Of a DNA stretch of 64,000 bases, positions 1-8,068 are shown one piece after another; position 1 is the stretch's first letter; every line of letters begins with the position of its first letter. The stretch lies in IMG/VR virus record IMGVR_UViG_3300044796_000222, positions 29,014 through 93,013 of that record; one strand, given 5' to 3'. Origin of the DNA: a virus. The notes under the pieces are model-generated. The model was not told where the DNA came from and did not search any database. It worked only from the letters and a program-made list of their open reading frames with translations. Made by a program: the position numbers and the translations under genes.

Positions 1-500
1 GCGTACTGGCCGGCCGCAAGAGAGCCGCCGCCGAGCAGGATCGTTTCGATCGATGCGATCGGAGTTAGACGTTGCTGCACTTGTGGAGTTGTGCCGGCAA
101 CGACGTGGGCGAACGGATCATTCAACGCGGCTCGCAGGACCGCATTCAGAACATCACGCCATGGAACGCCGGAGGCTTGCGCCTTCGCGAAGATGACCGC
201 ACGCCGCTGCGGGATCGTGGCGCCCGATGGCGGAGCGATCCCAAGGTGCTGCTCCCAAAGCGGGATCGACCAAGTTGCCAGTTGTGGGAGCGCGTTGTTC
301 ACCGCTGCCGCGTTCTGCGCCTGAGCGCGTGAGATGGCGCAAGCGATGACCTGATTCTCAATATTGAGAAGCGTCCCATCATCGTTGTTGATGAAGCCCT
401 GCCCAGCGCCATCCTTCAATGACTGATAGATCGAATTCTCTTTCGACGGACCGCCGCCCATCGCCATGGGCATCCGGCAGAGGCCGCCCATGCGAGACAT
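1..500 (-). CDS. Mu gp48/YmfQ-like tail protein (partial, runs off left edge)
   Basis: The frame opens at an ATG that shares one base with the stop of the upstream gene (TGATG) and stays open for 166 codons to the edge of the window, so the C-terminus is missing. The readable part has a Met/Gly-rich start and then a segment of the type LPQLATWSIPLWEQHLGI, followed by an Arg/Ala-rich helix (QRRAVIFAKAQA). This layout is typical of the YmfQ/Mu gp48 (DUF2313) baseplate family. In Mu this gene follows baseplate J (gp47) and links the baseplate to the fibres. Here it lies second downstream of baseplate J, which fits. The family call is moderate. Confidence 0.6.
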   Translation of the reverse strand, partial: MSRMGGLCRMPMAMGGGPSKENSIYQSLKDGAGQGFINNDDGTLLNIENQVIACAISRAQAQNAAAVNNALPQLATWSIPLWEQHLGIAPPSGATIPQRRAVIFAKAQASGVPWRDVLNAVLRAALNDPFAHVVAGTTPQVQQRLTPIASIETILLGGGSLAAGQY

Positions 501-970
501 CAGTTGTTGACGATCAGCACGAACGAGGCGTCCGCGCTCAAGTGGACCGTGATGGCCGTTGGGGATGCGCCGCCGACGTTCAGGACCGTTCGTTGAACAG
601 TCGCGGCGATGTCTGCGACACCAGGCGGCGTACATACCTGAGCGATCGCCATGACCGGGATGACGCTGTAACCGGTATTCAATGTAACGACTGGAGCGCC
701 AGCCGTCCCAAGAATGCTGACGAGCGATGACGGGATGCCGCGGCAATTCGTGATCGTGTATGTGCCGAAGGCATATTGAACCTGAATTGTGCAGGCCCAC
801 GCCGACGCTTCGATCGCCTGGATCTCAGCTCGTGCTTGGTTCCAAGCGGCTGCGTCCATCTCCACTTGCGGATTCGTGAGCGCGCGATCGTTCGCGAGGT
901 CAGGACCCATGTTGGTCGTGACCGACCTGATTTGCGGGAAGTTCGGCGTCGGCGCGACAGGTGTTGCCAT
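500..970 (-). CDS. Baseplate-region structural protein, unknown
   Basis: This is a 156-residue protein lying between the baseplate J gene (4 bases upstream) and the gp48-like gene (1-base overlap). The N-terminal half is helical with a WNQARAEIQAIEASAW segment. The C-terminal half is beta-rich and hydrophobic with no signal peptide. I recognise no family. Its position inside the baseplate module suggests a small wedge or fibre-adaptor component, but that is inferred from context only. Confidence 0.75.
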   Translation of the reverse strand: MATPVAPTPNFPQIRSVTTNMGPDLANDRALTNPQVEMDAAAWNQARAEIQAIEASAWACTIQVQYAFGTYTITNCRGIPSSLVSILGTAGAPVVTLNTGYSVIPVMAIAQVCTPPGVADIAATVQRTVLNVGGASPTAITVHLSADASFVLIVNN

Positions 971-974
971 TTGG

Positions 975-2618
975 TTAGGTGCTCGAAGGGCAGACGATCA
1001 CTGTGCTCAACGTCAACAACCAAGGTGCCTGCCCTAGCACTGGCCCGGACGGGACGGTAGGGGTGAAATACGATCCGGTAAACGGAGCGATCGAGGCGTC
1101 GTTCGCGTCCGTGGCGTCGAGGATGGCGCCGGTGAGTCGCCCGGTAACATCGGTGGGCCACGAAACCGTTCCTGTCGCTGGATCGATGTCGGTTGGGCGT
1201 GGGAAGCGTCGACGGCGAACGACGTCATCGGCCGTCAGTGCAGTCATCTCGCCCGGCCCGAGCCCGGCGAAGTAGGTCGGAATTGCGCCGGTGAGAGCGA
1301 GCGATGGCGAAAGCGGGGCGCCGGCCAATGCGTACAGTTGTGAACACCACGGAGCAACCGTTGCGCCGCCAGCCGCGATCGCGGCGGCGGGCGTTGCGTA
1401 CGTGGCTGACGGGGGGAAAGGAACTGCGGCTTCAGTCGGCGCACTACCGTCTGACGCGGACCACGCGCCGACCGTGATGGCCCAAGTCGACATGCCGCTA
1501 AATGTCGCAGTGGCCGTGTATAGGATCTGCGCGTAGCAGAAACCTTTGCTCTGGAAAAATACGCCGATTGTATTCCCGGCGACAGGAGCCGTGGGCGATC
1601 CGCCGACCGGAACGAGCACGTAGAATTGGCTCAGGCCGGTTGAGCCGACCACAGCGTACCACGTTAGCGGGTCCGATCCGCTGATCGTCGCCGGCCAAAC
1701 GTCGAACGGGTTATTGACGCTCGCCTCATAAGAGAGGACGATCGTTGTCGGCTGCGGGTTGACGGCGTTGACCGACGTGTTCTCAAACACATCGTCTGGA
1801 ATTCCTGGGATCATGACGCCAGACGATCCTTGGATGCCGGACTGAATTGCTCCCACCACGCGCGAGAGGAGCGTGGTTCCGGCTACGCGCGTTGCAGAAG
1901 ATGCGCTTGTGGTCACAACGACATCCAGCGTGCCTGGGCCACGAAGCGCTGGGTACGGGAATGATTTCTCCACGCCAACGCATGAATCGCAGAGCGCCTG
2001 GATCTGTGAGATGTTCCCGGCGGCTGGACGTGAACGGCGGACTTGCAGAATTGACTGCGCCCACTGAGCCGGCGTTTGCGGGTCAGCCCCGCCGCCAAGC
2101 GAGATTACGATCGCGTTGACGTTTACGCCGGGCGGGGGGTTCGACAGCGTAAGCGTCGTCCCGTCGTCGACATCGTAGCCGGCCCCGCTCGCCGAAGCGA
2201 CGACGTTGATCGTGGCGGTCAATGAGGGGAGCGTGATGCTGACGGCGCCAGCGGTCAGGTATGTGTTGCCCGTCGTCGGGTTCACAAGGATCGCCCCGCT
2301 CCCGATCGTCTGCGGATAGGATGCGGTAACAGTCGCTTGACCAGACGAGAACTCAGCGCCCCCCTGCGCGACGCCATCGATTGCGGCGTGGAGCGGCAAG
2401 TAGACGTTCGGATCGCAGGTGTCAGGGAAGATTTGTTTCGATAGATACGTCGCGTTCGAATACGCTGGCGCAAGCGTGTTGGCGATCACCGAATAGCGAA
2501 TCCATGCGTCCTTGCCGGCCGTAGTGTCAACGGACGGCGCCATGACTCGCTGATCGCGCAGCATCATGTCGCGGAGTTGGTCAGTTGTGAAGACAGTGAG
2601 CGAAGGTGTAGCTGCCAT
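975..2618 (-). CDS. Baseplate J-like protein (Mu gp47 family)
   Basis: This 547-residue protein is a structural wedge component of the contractile-tail baseplate. The N-terminal ~130 residues are the spacer region. Residues ~100-170 form the repeated beta-barrel of baseplate J proteins (VNPTTGNTYLTAGAV, SASGAGYDVDDGTTL). The family core follows: GGGADPQTPAQWAQSILQVR, then RPAAGNISQIQALC and PALRGPGTLDVVV, matching the usual GGxDxETDEELRxRL / GNxxDY / GPGTV pattern. The ~200 C-terminal residues extend past the common core and are Gly/Ala/Ser-rich. The gene starts directly after the stop of the gp46-like gene, as in Mu. Confidence 0.9.
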   Translation of the reverse strand: MAATPSLTVFTTDQLRDMMLRDQRVMAPSVDTTAGKDAWIRYSVIANTLAPAYSNATYLSKQIFPDTCDPNVYLPLHAAIDGVAQGGAEFSSGQATVTASYPQTIGSGAILVNPTTGNTYLTAGAVSITLPSLTATINVVASASGAGYDVDDGTTLTLSNPPPGVNVNAIVISLGGGADPQTPAQWAQSILQVRRSRPAAGNISQIQALCDSCVGVEKSFPYPALRGPGTLDVVVTTSASSATRVAGTTLLSRVVGAIQSGIQGSSGVMIPGIPDDVFENTSVNAVNPQPTTIVLSYEASVNNPFDVWPATISGSDPLTWYAVVGSTGLSQFYVLVPVGGSPTAPVAGNTIGVFFQSKGFCYAQILYTATATFSGMSTWAITVGAWSASDGSAPTEAAVPFPPSATYATPAAAIAAGGATVAPWCSQLYALAGAPLSPSLALTGAIPTYFAGLGPGEMTALTADDVVRRRRFPRPTDIDPATGTVSWPTDVTGRLTGAILDATDANDASIAPFTGSYFTPTVPSGPVLGQAPWLLTLSTVIVCPSST

Positions 2619-3077
2619 TTATTCGCTCGGGATCTGAACGACGCCGGTGGGATTGAATTGGATCGCATTCAACGAAGCGACCGTGCCGTTGATGTTGGCG
2701 AACGTCGATTGAACGGCCAGGTTCGCGATCGTGCCAGCGTCCAACATCGGTTGCAGCGCGGCCTGAATGTCGTTCTGCGCATTCGTGGCGCTGGCGGCCG
2801 TTCGGATCGTGATCGTAGTCAGGAGGTTGCCAACGGTTGCGTCGACGAAGGTGCCTTGAACCGTGGCGACACGGAAGAGCGCTTCTTCAATGATCGGATC
2901 GCCGCCCAGGTAGTCTCCGCTTGAATCAAGCGCGTAGTCTCCGTCGATGATGGCTCGGCACGTCGCAACCCCGTTCGTCGGCGCATACGTCGGCGGCCAC
3001 AGGACTTCGCCAATGCCGCCGCATGCTCCGAATCCGCACGGGAAGAAGCCGAGCGTGGAAATGGCGGGAGGGCTCAT
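2619..3077 (-). CDS. gp46/gp25-like baseplate wedge protein
   Basis: This 152-residue protein overlaps the upstream Pro-rich gene by ATGA and abuts baseplate J. The segment with DYALDSSGDYLGGDPIIEEAL, a run of helices and then AALQPMLDAGTIANLAVQST has the layout of Mu gp46 and GPW/gp25 proteins: an ALDxxGDL motif, then a helical core, then a strand after a basic or acidic turn. Its position just before baseplate J matches Mu gp46. Which of the two families is nearer is not certain without a profile search. Confidence 0.7.
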   Translation of the reverse strand: MSPPAISTLGFFPCGFGACGGIGEVLWPPTYAPTNGVATCRAIIDGDYALDSSGDYLGGDPIIEEALFRVATVQGTFVDATVGNLLTTITIRTAASATNAQNDIQAALQPMLDAGTIANLAVQSTFANINGTVASLNAIQFNPTGVVQIPSE

Positions 3078-3469
3078 GGCGTGGCTCCGGTTGCGTTGGT
3101 CGCGTCAGGGCACGGCGGGGTCGCTGGTAGCGTCGGAATCGTCGGGATGACCGGGATGTTCAGCGGGAACGGCGGCTGCGGCAGAGGGGCGACAGGGACA
3201 GCGAATGGGAGCGCGCCAGCGAAGGGTACGGGCGGCGACGGTGGGAGCGCGGGGATCGCCGGCAGCGGAGGAGCGCCAAGCGCCTGAGCAAGACCCGCTG
3301 GCGTCAGCGCGGGGATGGCTGGAACCGCGAAGGGTAGCGCGCCGGAATATGGAACCGGCGGTAGCGCTGGCAGCGTTGGGATGACGGGGAGCGGTGGGGC
3401 GCCCAAGGCTTCGGCGATTCCGGCCGGCGTGAGAAGCGGGAGCGTCGGAACCGCGAAGCCGCAACTCAT
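3074..3469 (-). CDS. Pro/Ala-rich tandem-repeat protein of the spike region
   Basis: The start is the ATG that overlaps the spike gene's stop (ATGA), giving 131 residues; a longer upstream extension in this frame only reads through the spike gene. The protein is about a quarter proline. It contains two tandem copies of a ~50-residue unit: the first begins TPAGIAEALGAPPLPVIP, the second TPAGLAQALGAPPLPAIP, and each ends GALPFAVP. No Cys or metal site is visible, so it is not an ordinary PAAR tip, although it sits where a tip or a short baseplate gene would be expected. Function unknown. Confidence 0.8.
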   Translation of the reverse strand: MSCGFAVPTLPLLTPAGIAEALGAPPLPVIPTLPALPPVPYSGALPFAVPAIPALTPAGLAQALGAPPLPAIPALPPSPPVPFAGALPFAVPVAPLPQPPFPLNIPVIPTIPTLPATPPCPDATNATGATP

Positions 3470-4254
3470 GGCGTTGCCTTGATCGTTGAGCTGCCAGCGG
3501 GCGTGAGTGCGAGCGGAATCGTTGGGGGAGTCGTAGGCGAACCTGCGGCGGCCGACGTATGGAAATGCAGATTGAACTGCTGCGTCAACGAGGCAACAAG
3601 CGCCGCCAGATACGACAGTGTGATCACCGGATCGGACGCGTTCGCTCCGATATTGACGGCCTGCGCGTTCAACTGGACCATCGAGCCAGTGATCGTCGCC
3701 GTGCCGCCTTCGAAGTTCGCCGAGCATCCGCCGGTCGAGGATGACCAACCGATTCCGGTCGGCGTCATGGTCAGCCACGGGGCCGCGGCACCAGCGCTCG
3801 CTGGAATCCCGGTGAGCGAAAGCGTCGGCGTCGATGCGGACGTGTCGAAGAGAAACGAGCCGCCGAACGCCGCGATCCCGACCTGCTTTTGCTTGAAGAA
3901 GGCGCGCGAACCGAACGCGTTGAAAAGCGCGGACTCGCCAGCAAGAAGGTCGGCCGCGTATTTCGCGAACCGCGTGTCGCGCATCGCAACGGAAATATTC
4001 TCGTCACCCATCTGCGCGACAAGCGCTTCAGCGGATGCTTGGATATTCCCCTGCGCGTCGGTGGTGGGGACGGCAGGGACCGCAACCAGGCACCAAGGCC
4101 CAAGAGCATCATCCATCGGCGACTCGGAAGTCCCTGGGATGCCAGGAATTGTGTCAGCCGTAGCCTGGATTTGGAGCGTCTTCGTCGTCGGTGTGAATTG
4201 AGACCCGACAACGGTTGCCCATCGCATAATCCCGGCGTCGTCAGACTTGCGCAT
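3466..4254 (-). CDS. Baseplate spike (Mu gp45/gpV-like)
   Basis: This 262-residue protein is the likely membrane-piercing spike at the baseplate centre. The N-terminal half looks like an OB-fold. A repetitive beta region follows (GGTATITGSMVQLNAQAVNIGA), typical of the trimeric beta-helix. The C-terminal part has FNLHFHTSAAAGSPTTPP, matching the HxH motif near the end of P2 gpV/Mu gp45 spikes that binds the apical iron ion. The gene follows the hub gene and precedes gp46/gp47 homologues, as in Mu. Confidence 0.85.
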   Translation of the reverse strand: MRKSDDAGIMRWATVVGSQFTPTTKTLQIQATADTIPGIPGTSESPMDDALGPWCLVAVPAVPTTDAQGNIQASAEALVAQMGDENISVAMRDTRFAKYAADLLAGESALFNAFGSRAFFKQKQVGIAAFGGSFLFDTSASTPTLSLTGIPASAGAAAPWLTMTPTGIGWSSSTGGCSANFEGGTATITGSMVQLNAQAVNIGANASDPVITLSYLAALVASLTQQFNLHFHTSAAAGSPTTPPTIPLALTPAGSSTIKATP

Positions 4255-4256
4255 CG

Positions 4257-5864
4257 CTACGCCTCATTGACGGACGCGTCGGTTGGGGGGCCAAGCACGA
4301 TGGAGTTCAGCGGGATCAGGTCGAGAATCGTGTGTGTGCCGCTTTCTTTCGATCGCGTGAACGTGCGGCTGATGATATACATCGGCCCCTCAATTTCGCC
4401 AGCGGGCCACACGACGTTCGCGGTGGTGTCGATCGCGTAGACGTATCCGTTCTGTGCGTGACCGCTCACCATCACGCGAACCACGTCCGCCGTCTGCCTT
4501 CGGATGCAGAGTTCGTAGTTGGCGCGCTGATCGGCGTCCGCCTTCGTTTTGCATGAGTTGTCATGTATCGTGATCGGACGATAGAGGCCCATCGATTGAA
4601 TGAACGGGTCGAACACGACGGAATGGATCGGCGACCTCGCGAAGTCGCCGCCGACGCTGTGCCCATAGACGTGGATCTCTGACGGCCTATGCTCGATATT
4701 CTGAACCCTGCCGATCGACTCGCAGTTGTTGCCGTATGCCGCATCGCCCTGCTGGCAGATGAAACTGAACAGTGGGTCTTGCGTGAAGTTCGGCTTGCCG
4801 AACACGATCTTGCCGTCGGCGGTGCCCCAGATGAGCAGGTTGTAGCGGATCGCATGCCGGTGCAGGAAATCGTAGACCGATTCACCAGCGTGCGGCTTGG
4901 CCTTCTTGACGTCGATCGTGTTCAGCGCAGTAGTGGAAATGTATCGAGGTTTCTCTGCCGGGATGCGCGTAAAGCCAACCGGGACGTCAACGCCAGCTTG
5001 TGAAGCTGGAATGTATGCTCCGCTCGTCACATCGAGTATGTAGCTTGATTCTACGTCGACTACGATTTCGCCGCTGACGGCATCGAAATGCGTAGCGCTC
5101 GCTTTCGTGCCAGCGTGGCCTGGTGTGGCCGGCGTGTCCGTCGACTGAAGCACGCCGGCCGCAAATGGCGTCACCTGATAGCCTGGAAACGCTAGCGGCG
5201 TCGGGATGTCGGCCCCAAGCATGCGAAGCCGAGCCTTCGCTTGCGCATTCTTGAGGAGGTCTGGTCCAACGATCGGGATCGCGGCGATCGGGGCCGTAAC
5301 GGACGCATCACCATCGATCAGCGCTTGTGCCCGCGCTTGGGACGGGTCACGCACCGTTGTCGTTGTCGACCCGCGCCCAAGTAGGAAGTTCCGGTTTGCC
5401 GCGTTATCGATCAAGATGTCGGATTCAGCGAATCCGAATGGCGCAAGAACCTTCAGGATGACGTCACGGAATGTGACGTTGTTGAAGACGAGTCCCGGCA
5501 TCACGTCAGAATCGACCAACGGGCGCATGTGGTCGTAGCCGACGATGTGATATTCTGTGCCGTGATCCTTGCTTGACTCGATGGAACTTCGGTAGATACG
5601 CCCGCGCAACTGCAACGCTTGTCCATTTTGCGTTTCTACCTGCAAATAGATCGGCATCGCCATCGTAAGACTGCGATGCGAAATCGTGTCGCGCAGGCCG
5701 CCCGCTGCGCTTGGTGCCGGCTTCCTGAACTCGAACGAATCGGACGGATCGAGAAGATCGGACTTGATTGTATATGTTTCGTAGTCGGTAAACGTGTCGT
5801 CAGGGTCTTTCGACCGCAGGACGGCAATGCAGTCGTTCGGGCCGAACTGCCAGTTGTCGCTCAT
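4257..5864 (-). CDS. Baseplate hub protein (Mu gp44/gpP-like)
   Basis: The ATG at 5864 overlaps the stop of the gpN-like gene (ATGA). It was preferred over an upstream in-frame start, which would add 30 residues read from the neighbouring gene. The product has 535 residues. It begins with a hub-like beta domain (NWQFGPNDCIAVLRSKDPDD, followed by FRKPAPSAAGGLRD). The middle carries AGESVYDFLHRHAIRYNLLI, the feature of gp27/gpD/gpP hubs in which a SVWDFL-like helix enters the second barrel. It forms the trimeric collar that carries the spike. The family assignment rests on this motif and gene order. Confidence 0.8.
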   Translation of the reverse strand: MSDNWQFGPNDCIAVLRSKDPDDTFTDYETYTIKSDLLDPSDSFEFRKPAPSAAGGLRDTISHRSLTMAMPIYLQVETQNGQALQLRGRIYRSSIESSKDHGTEYHIVGYDHMRPLVDSDVMPGLVFNNVTFRDVILKVLAPFGFAESDILIDNAANRNFLLGRGSTTTTVRDPSQARAQALIDGDASVTAPIAAIPIVGPDLLKNAQAKARLRMLGADIPTPLAFPGYQVTPFAAGVLQSTDTPATPGHAGTKASATHFDAVSGEIVVDVESSYILDVTSGAYIPASQAGVDVPVGFTRIPAEKPRYISTTALNTIDVKKAKPHAGESVYDFLHRHAIRYNLLIWGTADGKIVFGKPNFTQDPLFSFICQQGDAAYGNNCESIGRVQNIEHRPSEIHVYGHSVGGDFARSPIHSVVFDPFIQSMGLYRPITIHDNSCKTKADADQRANYELCIRRQTADVVRVMVSGHAQNGYVYAIDTTANVVWPAGEIEGPMYIISRTFTRSKESGTHTILDLIPLNSIVLGPPTDASVNEA

Positions 5865-6850
5865 GACGGCAAGTAGTAGTTGATGTCCGAACCCTGCGGA
5901 ACTACGTTCCAGTCTGGGACATTGTTTAGTTTGATCAGGTCTGCCGGCGAGCACTTGGTCGCGGTGGCGATGGCGACGATGTTGGTGTCAACCTTTGTCG
6001 AATAAATGCCGATCTGGCGCGCGTTCAGTATCTGGAAGATCGCGTTCGACAGATTGTCGTGGACGATAACCAACTGCTGATAGATCGGCCATTCCGAAGT
6101 TGACTTCAATGAGCCGGGCTGCTGCAATATCGTCGAGATCGCGCCGAGCGTCAGGTTGGCTTGCTGGACCGGCAGCGATAGGTTGTCTTCGATGACTTGC
6201 AGGTTCGCCAGGATCGTATTGATCGCCCCGAACCAACTCGCGATCACGTTGCCGCCGGAGTCCGTGAACAGTTGCGGCGTTGGGATTGGCGCAAGCTTGA
6301 ACATGTTGTCCAACGTCTGCGCTTGCTGAGGCAGCGAACCGACGGCGCTTGGCAGCGGGAGAACCGACAGCGCTGTTGAGTTGTCTTCCCAGAACTGAAT
6401 TGTGACCATCGCGCCATCACGCGCCGTCGCGATATAACTTTCATTGACCTTGATGACGGCCTTCGGGATGGTGCCGAGCCCAGCCGGCAGAACAAGCGCT
6501 TGGCTCTTCTGCGTCTGGGCGGCATCCCTCAACTTCGCAACGTTGCCAGGCCAGAGTACGTTTTGCGACTGAACGCCGTGCGTGATCATTCCTACATAGA
6601 ACGGTGCGACGATTTGTCCGGTCGTCTGCTCGCGGCCAGTGTATTCAGCGTCGGCGCCGGGTCGATACGGGTACTTGTGCCATGCGACCTGAGAACCGCT
6701 GTAAATCTGGAACGAATGAACCGGGATTGTGATCCCGGCGTACGAACAGATCGCCGCATTCGAGAACAGGTCATTCTGCTTGCCGCTGGACGCTTTTGCT
6801 GTACCGGCGCCGCCGCTGCCGTTGGACAGCCCAGACGAAGTGTCTGCCAT
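5861..6850 (-). CDS. DNA circularization/tail protein (Mu gpN-like)
   Basis: This 329-residue protein carries HSFQIYSGSQVAWHKYPYRP, then a YTGREQTTGQIVAPFYVG segment. These match the DNA_circ_N domain, where an EYP motif is followed by a GR and a FVxGFV strand. The C-terminus (TKCSPADLIKLNNV ... QGSDINYYLP) resembles a LysM-type or tail-attachment segment. In Mu, gpN lies between the tape measure and gpP and is a distal tail/baseplate component, and it has the same position here. Confidence 0.8.
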   Translation of the reverse strand: MADTSSGLSNGSGGAGTAKASSGKQNDLFSNAAICSYAGITIPVHSFQIYSGSQVAWHKYPYRPGADAEYTGREQTTGQIVAPFYVGMITHGVQSQNVLWPGNVAKLRDAAQTQKSQALVLPAGLGTIPKAVIKVNESYIATARDGAMVTIQFWEDNSTALSVLPLPSAVGSLPQQAQTLDNMFKLAPIPTPQLFTDSGGNVIASWFGAINTILANLQVIEDNLSLPVQQANLTLGAISTILQQPGSLKSTSEWPIYQQLVIVHDNLSNAIFQILNARQIGIYSTKVDTNIVAIATATKCSPADLIKLNNVPDWNVVPQGSDINYYLPS

Positions 6851-6852
6851 GG

Positions 6853-8067
6853 CTACGATCCCAGCGGAGCCGAATAAATGTTCGCCGAATAATGGCCGTC
6901 TGGTTCAAGTTGCGCGAAGCCTTGCCAGATGAGCCCTTCGCCGACCAACTCTGGCGCAAGCGGTTGAGGATAGGCTTGCGACTGCGCGATCGACGTGACA
7001 GGAGCGATTGACGCGAACCCGTTGACGGATGGGCTTACGATGATGTTTTGACCGGCACCGAAGCCTGCCGGGTTGCCGTAAAACGTCGCGATGAAAGGGA
7101 CTGTGAGCGACCCAGTATCATCGGACGTGAGCGATTCCGTTGTTGTGAATGTGTAAGATGGGAATCCGTTCCAATACAGCGCAGTGCCGATCGGCAGTGC
7201 GGTGCGATTGAGCGCGGCAACGGTTACGGTAGGAGCGATGGCGTTCGTCGACGGGCTCGTGCTTATGACATTCAACGTTTTTCCGACCGAAATCGAAGAC
7301 GCGTTGTCGCTAGTGACCCACACGATCGGCACCGTATCGGTGACGGCTCCTGTCACGCCGACCACCGTGCCATCGATGATGAAGTTGGCGACAGTGTATT
7401 GTGCGCCTGTGGCCGGGTCTTCGAGCAACGCGGTAGTGACGCCGCTTGTGCCAACAAGTTGTTGCACTGTTGCTGTCGTCGATAGGCCCGACACGGGCGA
7501 AGTGAACGTCAATTTCGAACCAAGCGTCACGTTGCCGGCGACGCTGGAGGAAGCCTCGCCGACGGCGACGGTTTGAAGGCCAGCCGTCGTGAGCGACGCT
7601 GTTGCCGTCGTGAGATACGCCTTCCCGCTGAACGGGTCCTCCAACTGTGTCCCGATCGGCAGGTTGCCGCCTGGCGCGACATATATTTGGAACTGCACCG
7701 TCTTCGCGAGTCGGCCGGTGAATGTCACGGTTGGCTGCGCGCCGCCAGCGGAAGCCGCCAGTTGGAAGAAGCCGGACAACTTCGGCAGCGGCGGCACGTC
7801 CGTCGCGGCAACCTGCATCTGCGTGATGCCTTGGCGACCGTCAGGCGCCTGCGAAAGCACGCGCGCCTTCACCATGCCGTTCGCAGCAGCGCTGACGCTC
7901 AGCACTTTGATGTTCGTTGTTGGGGCGCCTGTGGCGATCGCGTTCGCGTCAGTCGGGAGCGCCGCCGCTGCTGCTGCAAGATACGTTGCCTGGATCGAGG
8001 CCACGCCGGTCGCTACCGCCGCGCTCGCATCATCGTACGTTGCGTAGAACGATCGATAGAACGGCAT
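6853..8067 (-). CDS. Tail/baseplate protein with baseplate J-type barrel repeats
   Basis: This is a 404-residue structural protein between tape measure and gpN homologues, with no direct Mu counterpart. Two segments resemble the small beta-barrel found in baseplate J proteins: one around LPIGTQLEDPFSGKAYLTT followed by AVGEASSSVAGNVTLGSKL, and one around LPIGTALYWNGFPSYTFTT followed by ATFYGNPAGFGAGQNIIV. The pattern is an initiating LPIGT, a strand, then a GNxxxG turn. The N-terminus is an Ala-rich helix. It is probably a baseplate or tail-tip scaffold; that role is inferred from position and fold resemblance. Confidence 0.75.
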   Translation of the reverse strand: MPFYRSFYATYDDASAAVATGVASIQATYLAAAAAALPTDANAIATGAPTTNIKVLSVSAAANGMVKARVLSQAPDGRQGITQMQVAATDVPPLPKLSGFFQLAASAGGAQPTVTFTGRLAKTVQFQIYVAPGGNLPIGTQLEDPFSGKAYLTTATASLTTAGLQTVAVGEASSSVAGNVTLGSKLTFTSPVSGLSTTATVQQLVGTSGVTTALLEDPATGAQYTVANFIIDGTVVGVTGAVTDTVPIVWVTSDNASSISVGKTLNVISTSPSTNAIAPTVTVAALNRTALPIGTALYWNGFPSYTFTTTESLTSDDTGSLTVPFIATFYGNPAGFGAGQNIIVSPSVNGFASIAPVTSIAQSQAYPQPLAPELVGEGLIWQGFAQLEPDGHYSANIYSAPLGS

Positions 8068-8068
8068 C

